A stretch of 64,000 bases of DNA, taken from Oscillibacter faecalis_A. Its GTDB lineage: Bacteria > Bacillota > Clostridia > Oscillospirales > Oscillospiraceae. Below the pieces are notes generated by a model, which was given only the letters and a program-made list of their open reading frames with translations, searched no databases and was not told the origin of the DNA. Made by a program: the position numbers and the translations under genes. This document shows positions 7,811-16,649 of the stretch, in pieces; the stretch's first letter is position 1; each line of letters starts with the position of its first letter. The stretch covers positions 1-64,000 of the forward strand of contig NZ_JARFXX010000005.1 of the NCBI RefSeq assembly GCF_029218125.1, given 5' to 3'.

Positions 7811-7915
7811 TGTAAAATACAAATTGAACATTTGCGGTTTACATTAGCGCCGTGGGAGCAGTTTTGTTTCGGAATGATGGATTTAGCCAAGCGGCCGGGG
7901 TGGAAACCGCTGTGA
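7811..7915 (+). pseudogene. second copy of the element-borne tail
   Basis: About 34 codons ending in TGA 7913-7915. The last 20 residues match the tail fused to spoVT-N at 7397-7459 (shared pattern APWxxFxFxMxDLAKRxGW). No start codon belongs to it. It is probably the 3' end of an older recombinase or of a duplicated element end. Confidence 0.5.
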
Positions 7916-7925
7916 TCCCGACTAC

Positions 7926-8285
7926 TTATGGAACGAAATGATATTGCACATCCTCATAGGAAAATTCGTAGATCGGTACATCAGGAAATTTTGCACGGAT
8001 CTCCTCTAAGCTGAAAAAGGACTCGTTGGAAATTCCTTGTTGCCCAAGGGAGTCCGGCCTGCGGAAATCCATATAGCGACTGGCAGAAAACTGACCGTAA
8101 TGGCTCCGAAATTTTCCACAGAGCCTGCATCTTCCGCCCCATGCATACCCAATAAATTCTCGGATGATAACTTTTTCATATTCGTGTTTGTGATTAGAAC
8201 GTTGGACACTTTTTGAAGTCTTGGAGGTTTTGGATTTCTTTCTATGACGCACATCCTCATCGTACTCCTGTAAGAATCGCTTCAT
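7926..8285 (-). CDS. hypothetical small protein with CxxC
   Basis: A 119-aa protein with a basic Ser/Thr/Lys-rich N-terminus ('HRKKSKTSKTSKSVQRSNHKH'-type, abbreviated here) and one 'CRLCGKF' knuckle, followed by an acidic aromatic C-terminus. The AAGGGGG ribosome site upstream supports ATG 8285. It is last in a three-gene minus-strand cluster (8808 to 7926). The function is unknown; the single Cys pair would need a partner to bind zinc. Confidence 0.6.
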   Translation of the reverse strand: MKRFLQEYDEDVRHRKKSKTSKTSKSVQRSNHKHEYEKVIIREFIGYAWGGRCRLCGKFRSHYGQFSASRYMDFRRPDSLGQQGISNESFFSLEEIRAKFPDVPIYEFSYEDVQYHFVP

Positions 8286-8288
8286 CGG

Positions 8289-8468
8289 TCATACCCCCTT
8301 ATTGGTATCACGGAGAAGTTCTCGTTTGCTCTTTGCTCGGCAGTAGGTCTTTCCACTCTCGATCCGCTTTGTGACCGGACAAAGGCCGTTCCAGGAACCG
8401 CGCTGCTTTGTGTAAAAGGCTCGCTGTGCCCGTTTCGCCTGCTTTTTTAATGGGGTCAATTTATTCAT
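8289..8468 (-). CDS. hypothetical basic small protein
   Basis: A 59-aa, very basic protein beginning 'MNKLTPLKKQAKRAQRAFY', with 'NGLCPVTKRIESGKTYCRAK' further on. ATG 8468 has a strong AAGGAGGG site. The start overlaps the upstream gene's stop region (8461-8468), suggesting coupling. The length and charge suggest nucleic-acid contact, but no family is recognised. Confidence 0.6.
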   Translation of the reverse strand: MNKLTPLKKQAKRAQRAFYTKQRGSWNGLCPVTKRIESGKTYCRAKSKRELLRDTNKGV

Positions 8469-8808
8469 GAAGTCCCTCCTTCTGTGGTGCATTAAGTAAC
8501 TCTTGAAAGCTACGGCAAAAATCAAGATAGCCAGCATGTCCCAAAAGAAGCATCTTAGCCGGCAGTTTTTGAAGGGCGGTCAGAAAAGCCGTTTCGTCAC
8601 GCTTCCTGACCTTACAGAAAATAACGCAGTAGTCGTTGTCGGTGCGATGGGTTTCCTGTCTAAAATAGACCCGCACTTTCTCCTGAATGAATAGCTGATC
8701 CGCAAGATAGTCTTTCGTATCCACAAAAGCATAGTTCCGAAAGAGCAGGGAATGGCTTTCAAGTTGAACAAAGTGCGTGTTGCATAGAACCTCTTGTTGC
8801 AATTTCAT
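8461..8808 (-). CDS. hypothetical protein, first of minus-strand trio
   Basis: A 115-aa protein, 'MKLQQEVLCNTHFVQLESHS...', alternating strands and helices with no motif I recognise. ATG 8808 is the only reasonable start, but its ribosome site is weak. It is divergent from the XRE regulator at 8897 across an 88-bp gap, a common arrangement in which the regulator controls both sides. Confidence 0.55.
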   Translation of the reverse strand: MKLQQEVLCNTHFVQLESHSLLFRNYAFVDTKDYLADQLFIQEKVRVYFRQETHRTDNDYCVIFCKVRKRDETAFLTALQKLPAKMLLLGHAGYLDFCRSFQELLNAPQKEGLHE

Positions 8809-8896
8809 TACAATTTGGTGAAAATAGTTGTTTTTCTGCTTGAAATTCGCTATGCTAAAATCTCCCACTGGGAAATTCACCAAGGAGGCTGAGAAA

Positions 8897-9283
8897 ATGA
8901 GCCTTGTATCGTTTCCGGTCATTGATCCTGCTGCAACAGGCAGAAACATTATGCGCTTGCGTCTGGAGCAAGGGTTGACGGTTCGTGATATACAGGTGTT
9001 TTTCGGTTTTGAAGAACCGCAGGCCATCTACAAGTGGCAGAGCGGGAAAAGCCTGCCCACCGTCGATAACCTCTACGCCCTGAGTGCTCTCTTGGATGTA
9101 CGGATGGATGAGATCTTAGTTGCCGCAAAGCCTGAATTGAAAATTGCAGAAATTGAGCCGCAGGCCGAAGCCTGCGGCTCAATTATATTTATAGTCTGTT
9201 TTGTTGGCGCTGTCATTGAACTGCTGGTTGAATTTGATGACAGCATTGTAAATTGGAGAAATACGCAAAATTCCCGAAAGTGA
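8897..9283 (+). CDS. XRE-family transcriptional regulator
   Basis: A 128-aa protein. Residues about 14-70 form the Cro/C1-type HTH ('NIMRLRLEQGLTVRDIQVFFGFEEPQAIYKWQSGKSLP...LYALSALL'). ATG 8897 has AAGGAGG at 8882-8888. The last 40 residues read through a strong terminator hairpin (9151-9184) and look non-native, including a hydrophobic stretch, so the ancestral stop was probably earlier. It probably controls the divergent trio or the downstream operon. Confidence 0.85.
   Translation: MSLVSFPVIDPAATGRNIMRLRLEQGLTVRDIQVFFGFEEPQAIYKWQSGKSLPTVDNLYALSALLDVRMDEILVAAKPELKIAEIEPQAEACGSIIFIVCFVGAVIELLVEFDDSIVNWRNTQNSRK
9151..9184 (+). terminator. terminator hairpin inside the XRE reading frame
   Basis: A perfect 15-bp stem AATTGAGCCGCAGGC / complement with a CGAA loop. 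It lies within the last third of the 8897-9283 frame, followed by an AT-rich tract. Confidence 0.75.
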
Positions 9284-9353
9284 ATATTGACTTGCTTTCG
9301 GGAGTACAATATAATGAGGTCAAGAAAACTGCGTAATTACGCAAAATTCCCGA
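9263..9353 (+). promoter_or_regulatory. promoter of defence operon flanked by direct repeats
   Basis: -35 TTGACT (9287-9292), 17-bp spacer, -10 TATAAT (9310-9315). The 15-bp sequence ACGCAAAATTCCCGA occurs exactly at 9263-9277 and 9339-9353, bracketing the promoter; CCCGAAAG and CTTTCGGG form an inverted pair within it. The second repeat lies just before the ribosome site of the next gene. This is a probable operator array. Confidence 0.75.
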
Positions 9354-9366
9354 GTGAGGTATGGGT

Positions 9367-10665
9367 ATGATTGAACGGAAAAAATATCTGGAACGGCTCA
9401 TCGCAAGAAAAGAAAACGGTTTAGTGAAGGTCATCACCGGCATCCGGCGGTGTGGAAAGTCCTATCTGCTGTTCAATATCTACAAGAGCTATTTGAAATC
9501 CATCGGTGTGGAGGACGAGCAGATCATCTGCCTTGCGCTGGACGATGACGAAAACATCCAGTACCGCAATCCGCTGGAGTTGGGCAAATACATTCGTAGC
9601 ATGACCACAGATGAGAGCAAGACCTATTATGTGTTCCTCGACGAGATCCAGAAGGTCGTAACCATTCAGAACCCCTATATTCAGGGCGCGGAGGATAAGA
9701 TCGGCTTTGTGGACGTGGTCCTCGGCCTGATGAGACACGATAATATTGACGTGTATGTGACGGGCAGCAACTCGAAAATGCTGTCCTCGGATATTTTGAC
9801 CGAATTTCGCGGGCGCGGCGATGAGATCCGGGTCAATCCCCTGTCTTTTGAAGAGTTTTACCATGCCTACGAGGGCGACAAGCGGGACGCTTGGCAGGAG
9901 TATTATACTTACGGCGGCCTGCCCCTCGTGATGATGAAAAAGAGCCACGAGGAAAAGGCAAAGTACCTGCAATCCCTGTTTGATAAGATTTATCTTGGCG
10001 ACATCATCGAACGGAACAAGATCTTGCACGATAAGTCCGTTTTAGATGATATTCTGAACATCATTTCCTCCTCAGTCGGCTCCCTGACCAACGCGGGTAA
10101 AATTGCCAAGACCTTCCGCAGCGAGCGGCAGGTCAACATCAGCGATGAGACTGTCAGCCGGTATCTGGAGTTTTTCGTGGATGCCTTTATGATCTACAAG
10201 GCAGACCGCTATGATGTGAAGGGCAGAAAATATATCGGCTCGCCGCTGAAGTATTATTTCAGCGATGTGGGCTTGCGAAATGCCAGACTGAATTTCCGCC
10301 AGCAGGAAGAAAATCATATCATGGAAAACATCATCTATAATGAACTTCTGTGTCGTGAGTTCAATGTGGATGTGGGCGTAGTGGAGTACTGCTACAAGGA
10401 TGAGCAGAAAAAGAGCAAGCGCACGCAGTTGGAGATCGACTTTGTGGCAAACAAGGGGAGCCGCCGGTATTATATCCAATCTGCCTTGACCGTGACGGAC
10501 GAGGAAAAGCGGGCGCAGGAAGTAAACTCCCTCAACCGCGTGGGGGACTCCTTTAAGAAGATCGTGGTGGTGAAGGACAATATCATCCCATGGCACGATG
10601 AGAACGGGATCCTGTATGTGGGCATCGAGAAATTCCTGCTGAACGAAACAGCGATGGAACTGTGA
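9367..10665 (+). CDS. AAA ATPase with DUF4143 domain
   Basis: A 432-aa P-loop ATPase. Walker A is 'GIRRCGKSYLL' at about residues 20-30 and Walker B 'YYVFLDEIQKV' near 85-95. 'VYVTGSNSKMLSSDILTEFRGRG' is a sensor/arginine region, and the C-terminal DUF4143 restriction-endonuclease-like part includes 'QLEIDFVANKGSRRYYIQSA'. I prefer ATG 9367 because GAGGT (9356-9360) abuts the earlier ATG 9361. First gene of a plus-strand operon to 18440, 20 bp ahead of the type III Res gene. Such ATPases are widespread and poorly understood; a defence-linked role here is inference from position. Confidence 0.88.
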   Translation: MIERKKYLERLIARKENGLVKVITGIRRCGKSYLLFNIYKSYLKSIGVEDEQIICLALDDDENIQYRNPLELGKYIRSMTTDESKTYYVFLDEIQKVVTIQNPYIQGAEDKIGFVDVVLGLMRHDNIDVYVTGSNSKMLSSDILTEFRGRGDEIRVNPLSFEEFYHAYEGDKRDAWQEYYTYGGLPLVMMKKSHEEKAKYLQSLFDKIYLGDIIERNKILHDKSVLDDILNIISSSVGSLTNAGKIAKTFRSERQVNISDETVSRYLEFFVDAFMIYKADRYDVKGRKYIGSPLKYYFSDVGLRNARLNFRQQEENHIMENIIYNELLCREFNVDVGVVEYCYKDEQKKSKRTQLEIDFVANKGSRRYYIQSALTVTDEEKRAQEVNSLNRVGDSFKKIVVVKDNIIPWHDENGILYVGIEKFLLNETAMEL

Positions 10666-10685
10666 GAGGGTAGCGAGGTGTTACT

Positions 10686-13547
10686 ATGTTCTACAAAATG
10701 ATCGAAGCCAAGCGCAATGAGTGGTTGGCTTCGGAGACCTGCACAGTCAAGGCGGTCATTGACTACATCGTAAAAACCGGGCAAATGCGCGATGCGCAGG
10801 TTGAGGCAATCAAAACCTATCTGTTTTTGAAAATCGCGTGTAGCTGCAAGCCTTTAGCGGAGCTGTTCTACGAGGGTGCGTTCAATACGCTGGATCTGGA
10901 TGATTCGGAGGTATCGCACAGCACCCGTGAATACCTCAAAGTAAACAAAGCTGCTGCGGCACTGTTTGAATACGCCTGCCTCACCAACGATGCAGGAGAG
11001 CAGGTCTCTCCCAAGCTGGAACAGCAGATTCGTAAAGCTCCAGAAAGCATTGATTATGGTAAGTTCTTTCGCGACGCCTTTTATGATTTATCTTACACCG
11101 ACTACCTGTTCAGCCTCCCCATGGGCGCAGGCAAGACCTATCTGATGGCGGCTTTTATCTATCTGGACTTATACTTTGCACGGAATGAGCCGAAAAATTC
11201 TGCTTTCGCACATAATTTTATTATCTTTGCGCCCTCCGGCCTGAAGTCCTCCGTTGTCCCCAGTCTGAAAACTATTCAAAACTTTGATCCTACATGGGTC
11301 ATTCCCGAACCGGCCGCTTCGGAACTCAAGCGCATGATCTCCTTTGAGGTACTGGATCAGAGCAAAACGGCAAAGAAGTCCAACAAGACGAAAAACCCGA
11401 ATGTGCAGAAAATTGCAAACCATCAGCCGCTGTCGGAGTTGTTCGGTCTGGTTGCCGTCACTAACGCGGAAAAAGTCATTCTCGACCGTATTCAGGAAAG
11501 TCAAGGTCAAATCAACCTATTTGAGGAAAGTGATGACGAAAAAGATCGTCAGGCGAATGAGCTGCGCAACCTGATCGGCAAACTCCCCGCTTTGTCTATT
11601 TTCATTGACGAGGTACACCACGCTGTCAGCGATGAAATCAAACTGCGGGCTGTTGTCACACGTTGGGCGGAAAATGATACGGTCAATTCAGTCATCGGCT
11701 TTTCCGGCACGCCGTATCTGGAAAAAGCAGAGAAAATCACCGTGGTGGACAATCTGTCAGTCGCCACAGCGGAGATCACAAATATCGTGTATTACTACCC
11801 GCTCATTAACGGTGTTGGAAATTTTCTCAAGCGTCCGGTGGTGAAGATCGCGGAGTTTGCGGACAGCAGCCGTATCATTGAAGCCGGTGTGCGTGAATTT
11901 TTTGAAACCTACAAGGATACCGTCTATGCCAATGGCACAGTCGCAAAGCTGGGCATCTACTGCGGAACCATTGAAAAGCTGGAAGAACTTGTTTACCCGC
12001 TTGTCGCAAAAATCGCCGCGGAATGCGGCTTTGGCAGCGACACCATTCTCAAGTTCCACAAGGGCAATAAGCAGTATCCCCAGCCTACCGACAGCCAGAT
12101 GCAGTTTGATTCACTGGATAAAGCAATTTCTAAAATCCGCGTTGTTTTGCTGGTTCAAATCGGCAAGGAGGGCTGGGACTGCCGCAGCCTGACGGGGATC
12201 ATCCTCTCGCAGGAGGGCGACTGCCCGAAGAATATGGTGCTGCAAACCTCCTGCCGATGCCTTCGTCAGGGGGATAAGAACGCGCCGGAAACGGCACTCA
12301 TCTACCTGAACGACAGCAACGCGGACAAGCTCAATGCTCAACTCCAACAGCAGCACCGCATTTCTCTGAAAGAATTCACCGAGGCCAGCCACGGTAAAAC
12401 TGAAATCAAGCGGTATGACCGCACCGCTTACTTAAAGTTGCCCAAAATTGATTTCTACCAGTTCAAAGTCAATTACGAAACCCAGACCGAGGAACCTGCC
12501 GCTCCGGAATCAAAGATCCCTGTTGCCGCAGACGAAGCGAAGGTGTCTGGTGACATTATCAAGACCACCGACCTGACTATGGAGACTCAGGACATCAAGG
12601 TGGATGATACTGAGCGCGGCACAGAACAGGCGACCTTTGCCACGTGGCTGCTTCGTATTGTCAAGGGCAGCTTTGGTTCACTGACCATGCAGGAATTAAG
12701 CCGCTACAGCGATTTGCTGCGGGAGGTCTATTTGACCGTGACCTACGAGCGCGACGGCGTTCGTTACTACAGTTCCCGCTACGACCATGCTATGGTGGAA
12801 GCAAATATCCGAAAGGCGTTCTGCGAAAAGCGCACCTTCCACACAAAGGAAGAGCTGATTCCCGAGGAAGCCAGCCTGCTGAATATCGCAAATTTCACTC
12901 CCACAGTCCACACAGAGAAACCGGACGATTACTACCCCGCACAGGACTTGGTAGAACGCATCATTCTGGATGATAAAGGTAAGTTGAAAGTCAGCGCAAA
13001 AGAGCAGGCCATGATGGAGTTGGCAGAGGAAACCGGAAATACCGCCATTTTGGAGATGCTTCGCAAGCAAAATTCGTCCCATCCGCAAAAAGACCGCACC
13101 TTCCACTATCTGCCCTATCACACAGACAGCGGCTTTGAGCAGACTTTCCTCAAAGAAGTCCTGACCTTTGATGAGGTTGAGCGTCTTGGCTTGGAGGTCT
13201 ACTACAACGGCGACCGTGCCATGACGGAATTTAAGATCAAGTGCTATCAGCGCCTGAACGGTGGCTGGCGATATATTGGAATGTACACGCCGGACTTCCT
13301 CGTTCTCCAGCGCAAAGATAGTAAAATTCACAAGGCCATTATCGTGGAAACCAAGGGCTGTATTTATGCCAATGACCCTGCGTTCAAGGATAAGCGGACT
13401 TTTATGGAAATGGAGTTCTCCCGCTATAACAATCAGGCGTTCGGCTATGAGCGATTTGAGTATCTCTATCTGGAGGATACTCTGGCAGATGCGGAACGTA
13501 TCAGACAAACACATGAGAAAATCTGCGGTTTTTTTGAAGGAGTATAG
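10686..13547 (+). CDS. res: type III restriction enzyme, Res subunit
   Basis: A 953-aa superfamily 2 helicase-nuclease. Walker A 'LPMGAGKTYLMAAF' is near residue 145, the DEVH-type box 'IFIDEVHHA' near 307 and 'GFSGTPY' follows. Motif VI region is 'QTSCRCLRQG'. The C-terminal PD-(D/E)xK nuclease appears as 'YTPDFLVL...KAIIVETKG' near 875-890. This is the typical Res architecture for ATP-driven cleavage with Mod. It is usually adjacent to mod; here two small genes lie between. Composition is GC-rich relative to those inserts. Confidence 0.93.
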   Translation: MFYKMIEAKRNEWLASETCTVKAVIDYIVKTGQMRDAQVEAIKTYLFLKIACSCKPLAELFYEGAFNTLDLDDSEVSHSTREYLKVNKAAAALFEYACLTNDAGEQVSPKLEQQIRKAPESIDYGKFFRDAFYDLSYTDYLFSLPMGAGKTYLMAAFIYLDLYFARNEPKNSAFAHNFIIFAPSGLKSSVVPSLKTIQNFDPTWVIPEPAASELKRMISFEVLDQSKTAKKSNKTKNPNVQKIANHQPLSELFGLVAVTNAEKVILDRIQESQGQINLFEESDDEKDRQANELRNLIGKLPALSIFIDEVHHAVSDEIKLRAVVTRWAENDTVNSVIGFSGTPYLEKAEKITVVDNLSVATAEITNIVYYYPLINGVGNFLKRPVVKIAEFADSSRIIEAGVREFFETYKDTVYANGTVAKLGIYCGTIEKLEELVYPLVAKIAAECGFGSDTILKFHKGNKQYPQPTDSQMQFDSLDKAISKIRVVLLVQIGKEGWDCRSLTGIILSQEGDCPKNMVLQTSCRCLRQGDKNAPETALIYLNDSNADKLNAQLQQQHRISLKEFTEASHGKTEIKRYDRTAYLKLPKIDFYQFKVNYETQTEEPAAPESKIPVAADEAKVSGDIIKTTDLTMETQDIKVDDTERGTEQATFATWLLRIVKGSFGSLTMQELSRYSDLLREVYLTVTYERDGVRYYSSRYDHAMVEANIRKAFCEKRTFHTKEELIPEEASLLNIANFTPTVHTEKPDDYYPAQDLVERIILDDKGKLKVSAKEQAMMELAEETGNTAILEMLRKQNSSHPQKDRTFHYLPYHTDSGFEQTFLKEVLTFDEVERLGLEVYYNGDRAMTEFKIKCYQRLNGGWRYIGMYTPDFLVLQRKDSKIHKAIIVETKGCIYANDPAFKDKRTFMEMEFSRYNNQAFGYERFEYLYLEDTLADAERIRQTHEKICGFFEGV

Positions 13548-13548
13548 T

Positions 13549-14409
13549 ATGGATTTTTTAGACTATAGAGAAAAATTAGGGATTGGATGCTATGATGGGG
13601 AGAAATTCACCTTTTTCCTCACAAAAATATTTAACTTCTTAAACGGAATTTCCGAAGAGACACACTCAGGATGTGTTACAAGTAGTGAGTATTTTTCTTT
13701 CTGCAACTTAACAGGTTCTCGGTATAATCAGCAGCTTTCTGCTGACTATCATAATCGGGAGCGTTTCAACGAGTGTTTAACCATATTAAATCGACACCGC
13801 AACAGGTTAGAAGAGTTTTTGGCTTATTATATTGCCTTCACAAATTCAATAGAACCTCAAAAGGCTCTTCCCTCAAATTGGACAAGAGCGCATTTTGCGA
13901 ACTTATTAGTCCAAATGTTAACCGAATCGCACATTCCGGTTGAGTTGATAAAGAATGACGATGAATACTTTGCTTTCCCCAAAGGCGCAAAAGAATTGGA
14001 TGATGCGCTTGTTTCTGAGCCGTTAGAGTGGTTAGCTGATTATCCTGAGTCGCGCAAGGCATTTGTAAAAGCTCTAAAAGAATATTCAGAAACAACTTCG
14101 GATAACGCCAGCGATATTGCAGACAAATTTCGCAAAACCTTGGAAAACTTTTTCCAAGAGTTTTTTGGAGGCAACAAGTCACTCGAAAACTACAAAAATA
14201 CATATGGGACATATTTGAAAAGCCAAGGAGTTCCTAAAGAAGTAAGTGGAAATTTTGAAACATTGCTTCAAGCATATACAAGCTTTATGAACAACTACGC
14301 AAAGCATCGAGATGCCACAAGCAACAGACTTCTGGAATACCTTATGTATCAAACAGGTAACATCATTCGTCTCCTGATCACATTAAAACAAGGGGCGGAC
14401 AAACAATGA
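13549..14409 (+). CDS. putative HEPN/Abi-like protein in type III operon
   Basis: A 286-aa protein, mostly helical, AT-rich compared with the flanking res and mod genes. The C-terminal 90 residues ('NYKNTYGTYLKSQGVPKE', 'NNYAKHRDATSN') recall abortive-infection C-terminal/HEPN helical bundles, which often act as RNases; an Arg/His pair near 'KHRD' is visible but does not match the RxxxxH signature cleanly. GAAGGAG lies 6 bp upstream of ATG 13549, one base after the res stop. Its stop overlaps the next start. Function is inference. Confidence 0.6.
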   Translation: MDFLDYREKLGIGCYDGEKFTFFLTKIFNFLNGISEETHSGCVTSSEYFSFCNLTGSRYNQQLSADYHNRERFNECLTILNRHRNRLEEFLAYYIAFTNSIEPQKALPSNWTRAHFANLLVQMLTESHIPVELIKNDDEYFAFPKGAKELDDALVSEPLEWLADYPESRKAFVKALKEYSETTSDNASDIADKFRKTLENFFQEFFGGNKSLENYKNTYGTYLKSQGVPKEVSGNFETLLQAYTSFMNNYAKHRDATSNRLLEYLMYQTGNIIRLLITLKQGADKQ

Positions 14410-14603
14410 ATATCAGACCTACAGTAGATTTTGATGACAAATATCTGAATGCAAAGTGTAAAGTGATTGAATGTATTAAAGCGCTGAATCAACTAACTCC
14501 GGAACAAAACCAGCAACTGGCTCGAGAATGTTTTGCCTCTATGGGGATGGCAATGTCACTTGAACAGTTCATACACCACATGGAGAATGGAGGACAAGGA
14601 TAA
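14406..14603 (+). CDS. hypothetical 65-aa protein between res and mod
   Basis: A small acidic helical protein (pI appears low) with no recognised domain. It is locked in place by ATGA overlap with the upstream gene and by TAATG overlap with mod (stop 14601-14603, mod ATG 14603). Such tight coupling suggests stoichiometric synthesis with its neighbours, for example as an antitoxin-like or adaptor partner of the Abi-like protein. Confidence 0.65.
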   Translation: MNIRPTVDFDDKYLNAKCKVIECIKALNQLTPEQNQQLARECFASMGMAMSLEQFIHHMENGGQG

Positions 14604-16621
14604 TGCCCATTAAATACATTCCCTTCATTCCAGAACCCGTGGAGGGGCAGGCGGTGCTGGGAAATTTCAACCGCATTCTGCGCTACAAGGGCGCGGACGA
14701 ACTGTCCATGACGCTCCAGCGGGGAATGCCCCTGTACGAGATGGAGAAGCAGGAGACCGTGGGCGAGAACACCGGTGGCAACATGGTCATTCGCGGCGAA
14801 TGCGTGTCTGCCTGCGCCTATTTGAAAGAGCAGGGCATTCAGGTTGACTTGGTCTACATCGACCCGCCCTTTGCCAGCGGCGCGGACTACGCCAAAAAGG
14901 TCTATATCCGCCGCAATCCCAAGGTTGCCGAGGCCATCGCGCAGGCGGAGCGGGAGCTGGATGTGGACGAGCTGAAAGCCTTTGAGGAAAAGATGTACGG
15001 CGATGTCTGGGATAAAGAAAAGTACCTGAGCTGGATGTACGAAAACCTCATGGCGATCAAGGGCGTCATGAGTGAAACGGCATCGATCTATGTGCATCTG
15101 GATTGGCATATCGGGCACTATGTAAAAATTCTGATGGATGAAGTGTTTGGTGAGGATAATTTTAGAAATGAAATCACATGGGTACGTACCGCTTCGCATA
15201 ATGACAGCACACAAAATTATAGCCGAGTAAAGGATAGTATTTTTTTCTATTCATTCTCTGACACATATACCTTTAACATTCAGTATACGCCTTATACTGA
15301 AGCCTACATTGCTGATGAGTGGGCGAAAGCACCGTCGGGCAGATATTATAAGTTTGAAAACATGCTTGACCCCCAGAATAAGATGGTCGCATACGACTTT
15401 CATGGTACAGTAGCCCGCTGGCGCACAGTTCCGGAGAAGTTTGAAGAATTATGGAACGCGCCACAGACAGAAGTTCCGAATAGTCACGGAAGAATCCGCC
15501 TCGGAAAAAACGGAAAGCCGATCAAACGATGCAGAATTGTTTTTATGGATGAACTCCCAGGGGTTCCCCTCAATGACAATTGGTCGGACATTGCATATGT
15601 GGCGGGACGTGCAACAGAGGCGGTAAATTACTCTACGCAAAAGCCGGAAACGTTGCTTGAACGTATCCTAAAAAGTTCGTCCAATGAAGGAATGGTTGTT
15701 GCCGACTTCTTTGGCGGCAGCGGCGTGACTGCCGCCGTTGCCAACAAGCTGGGGCGGCGCTTTATCCACTGCGACATCGGGCTCAACTCCATCCAGACCG
15801 CCCGCGACCGCCTCGTTACTGATGGCGCGGAATTTGATGTACTGGAGATCAAGGACGGCGTACAGCTTTACCGCAACCCCGTTCAGACGATGGATAAGAT
15901 CAAGTCCCTCATTCCCGGTCTAAAAAACGAGGACGATTTGGACTCCTTCTGGGAGGGAGCCATCTCTGACAGCAAGCTGGGCATGATTCCTGTCTATGTG
16001 CCGAACCTGATGGACAGCAGCTCCAAGCTGCTGGATGTGGTGCTGATGAACCGCATTCTCCATCAGGCCATCCCTGACTTGGATAGTAATGTGAAAAAGG
16101 TCATCGTGTATTACATCGACATCACCGACGAGGATGAAATTCGCCGCTTTATCGCCGCGGACGACAGTACCACCGTGGAGATTGAACTGCGCGACCTGAA
16201 AACGGTGTTGGACGATGTGGCCATTGGGGACGAGGCATCGTTCCATTGCACAGAAGTCCATGATGACCTCTTCGGCGGCTGGCAGGTGGTGATCGACAGC
16301 TTCGTCAGTGACCGCGTGCTGCAAAAGATCACGGAGTTCAACAACAAAGCCCGCATGAACGCCTCGCCCAAGAAGCCCTTCAAGCCCATTGAAATCAGCG
16401 AGGAGGGGCTGGAACTGATCGAGTATCTGAGCCTTGACTGCACCGCCGCTGACGGAGCGTGGCACTCCGACAGCGAGATCAAGATCGACAAGCTGGGTTA
16501 TGTCATCCGCAACGGCGAGAAAACCAAGGAGTTCTGGGACGGAGCTATCCGCAGCGAAAAGAAACCGGTTAGATTGAAGATCCGTAACATCTGCGGAGAT
16601 GAAACCATGTGGGAGATTTGA
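14603..16621 (+). CDS. mod: type III DNA methyltransferase, Mod subunit
   Basis: A 672-aa beta-class amino-methyltransferase. Motif IV 'VYIDPPFASGADYAKK' is near residue 86, followed by a variable target-recognition region (about 190-340). Motif I 'VADFFGGSGVTAAVA' is near 367-381 and the C-terminal part is about 290 residues. It would methylate adenine in one strand of an asymmetric site and guide Res. The recognition region (about 15120-15680) is clearly more AT-rich than the flanks, which suggests domain exchange. Confidence 0.93.
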   Translation: MPIKYIPFIPEPVEGQAVLGNFNRILRYKGADELSMTLQRGMPLYEMEKQETVGENTGGNMVIRGECVSACAYLKEQGIQVDLVYIDPPFASGADYAKKVYIRRNPKVAEAIAQAERELDVDELKAFEEKMYGDVWDKEKYLSWMYENLMAIKGVMSETASIYVHLDWHIGHYVKILMDEVFGEDNFRNEITWVRTASHNDSTQNYSRVKDSIFFYSFSDTYTFNIQYTPYTEAYIADEWAKAPSGRYYKFENMLDPQNKMVAYDFHGTVARWRTVPEKFEELWNAPQTEVPNSHGRIRLGKNGKPIKRCRIVFMDELPGVPLNDNWSDIAYVAGRATEAVNYSTQKPETLLERILKSSSNEGMVVADFFGGSGVTAAVANKLGRRFIHCDIGLNSIQTARDRLVTDGAEFDVLEIKDGVQLYRNPVQTMDKIKSLIPGLKNEDDLDSFWEGAISDSKLGMIPVYVPNLMDSSSKLLDVVLMNRILHQAIPDLDSNVKKVIVYYIDITDEDEIRRFIAADDSTTVEIELRDLKTVLDDVAIGDEASFHCTEVHDDLFGGWQVVIDSFVSDRVLQKITEFNNKARMNASPKKPFKPIEISEEGLELIEYLSLDCTAADGAWHSDSEIKIDKLGYVIRNGEKTKEFWDGAIRSEKKPVRLKIRNICGDETMWEI

Positions 16622-16649
16622 TAACAGGCATATAAGAGGTGGCAAAGAT

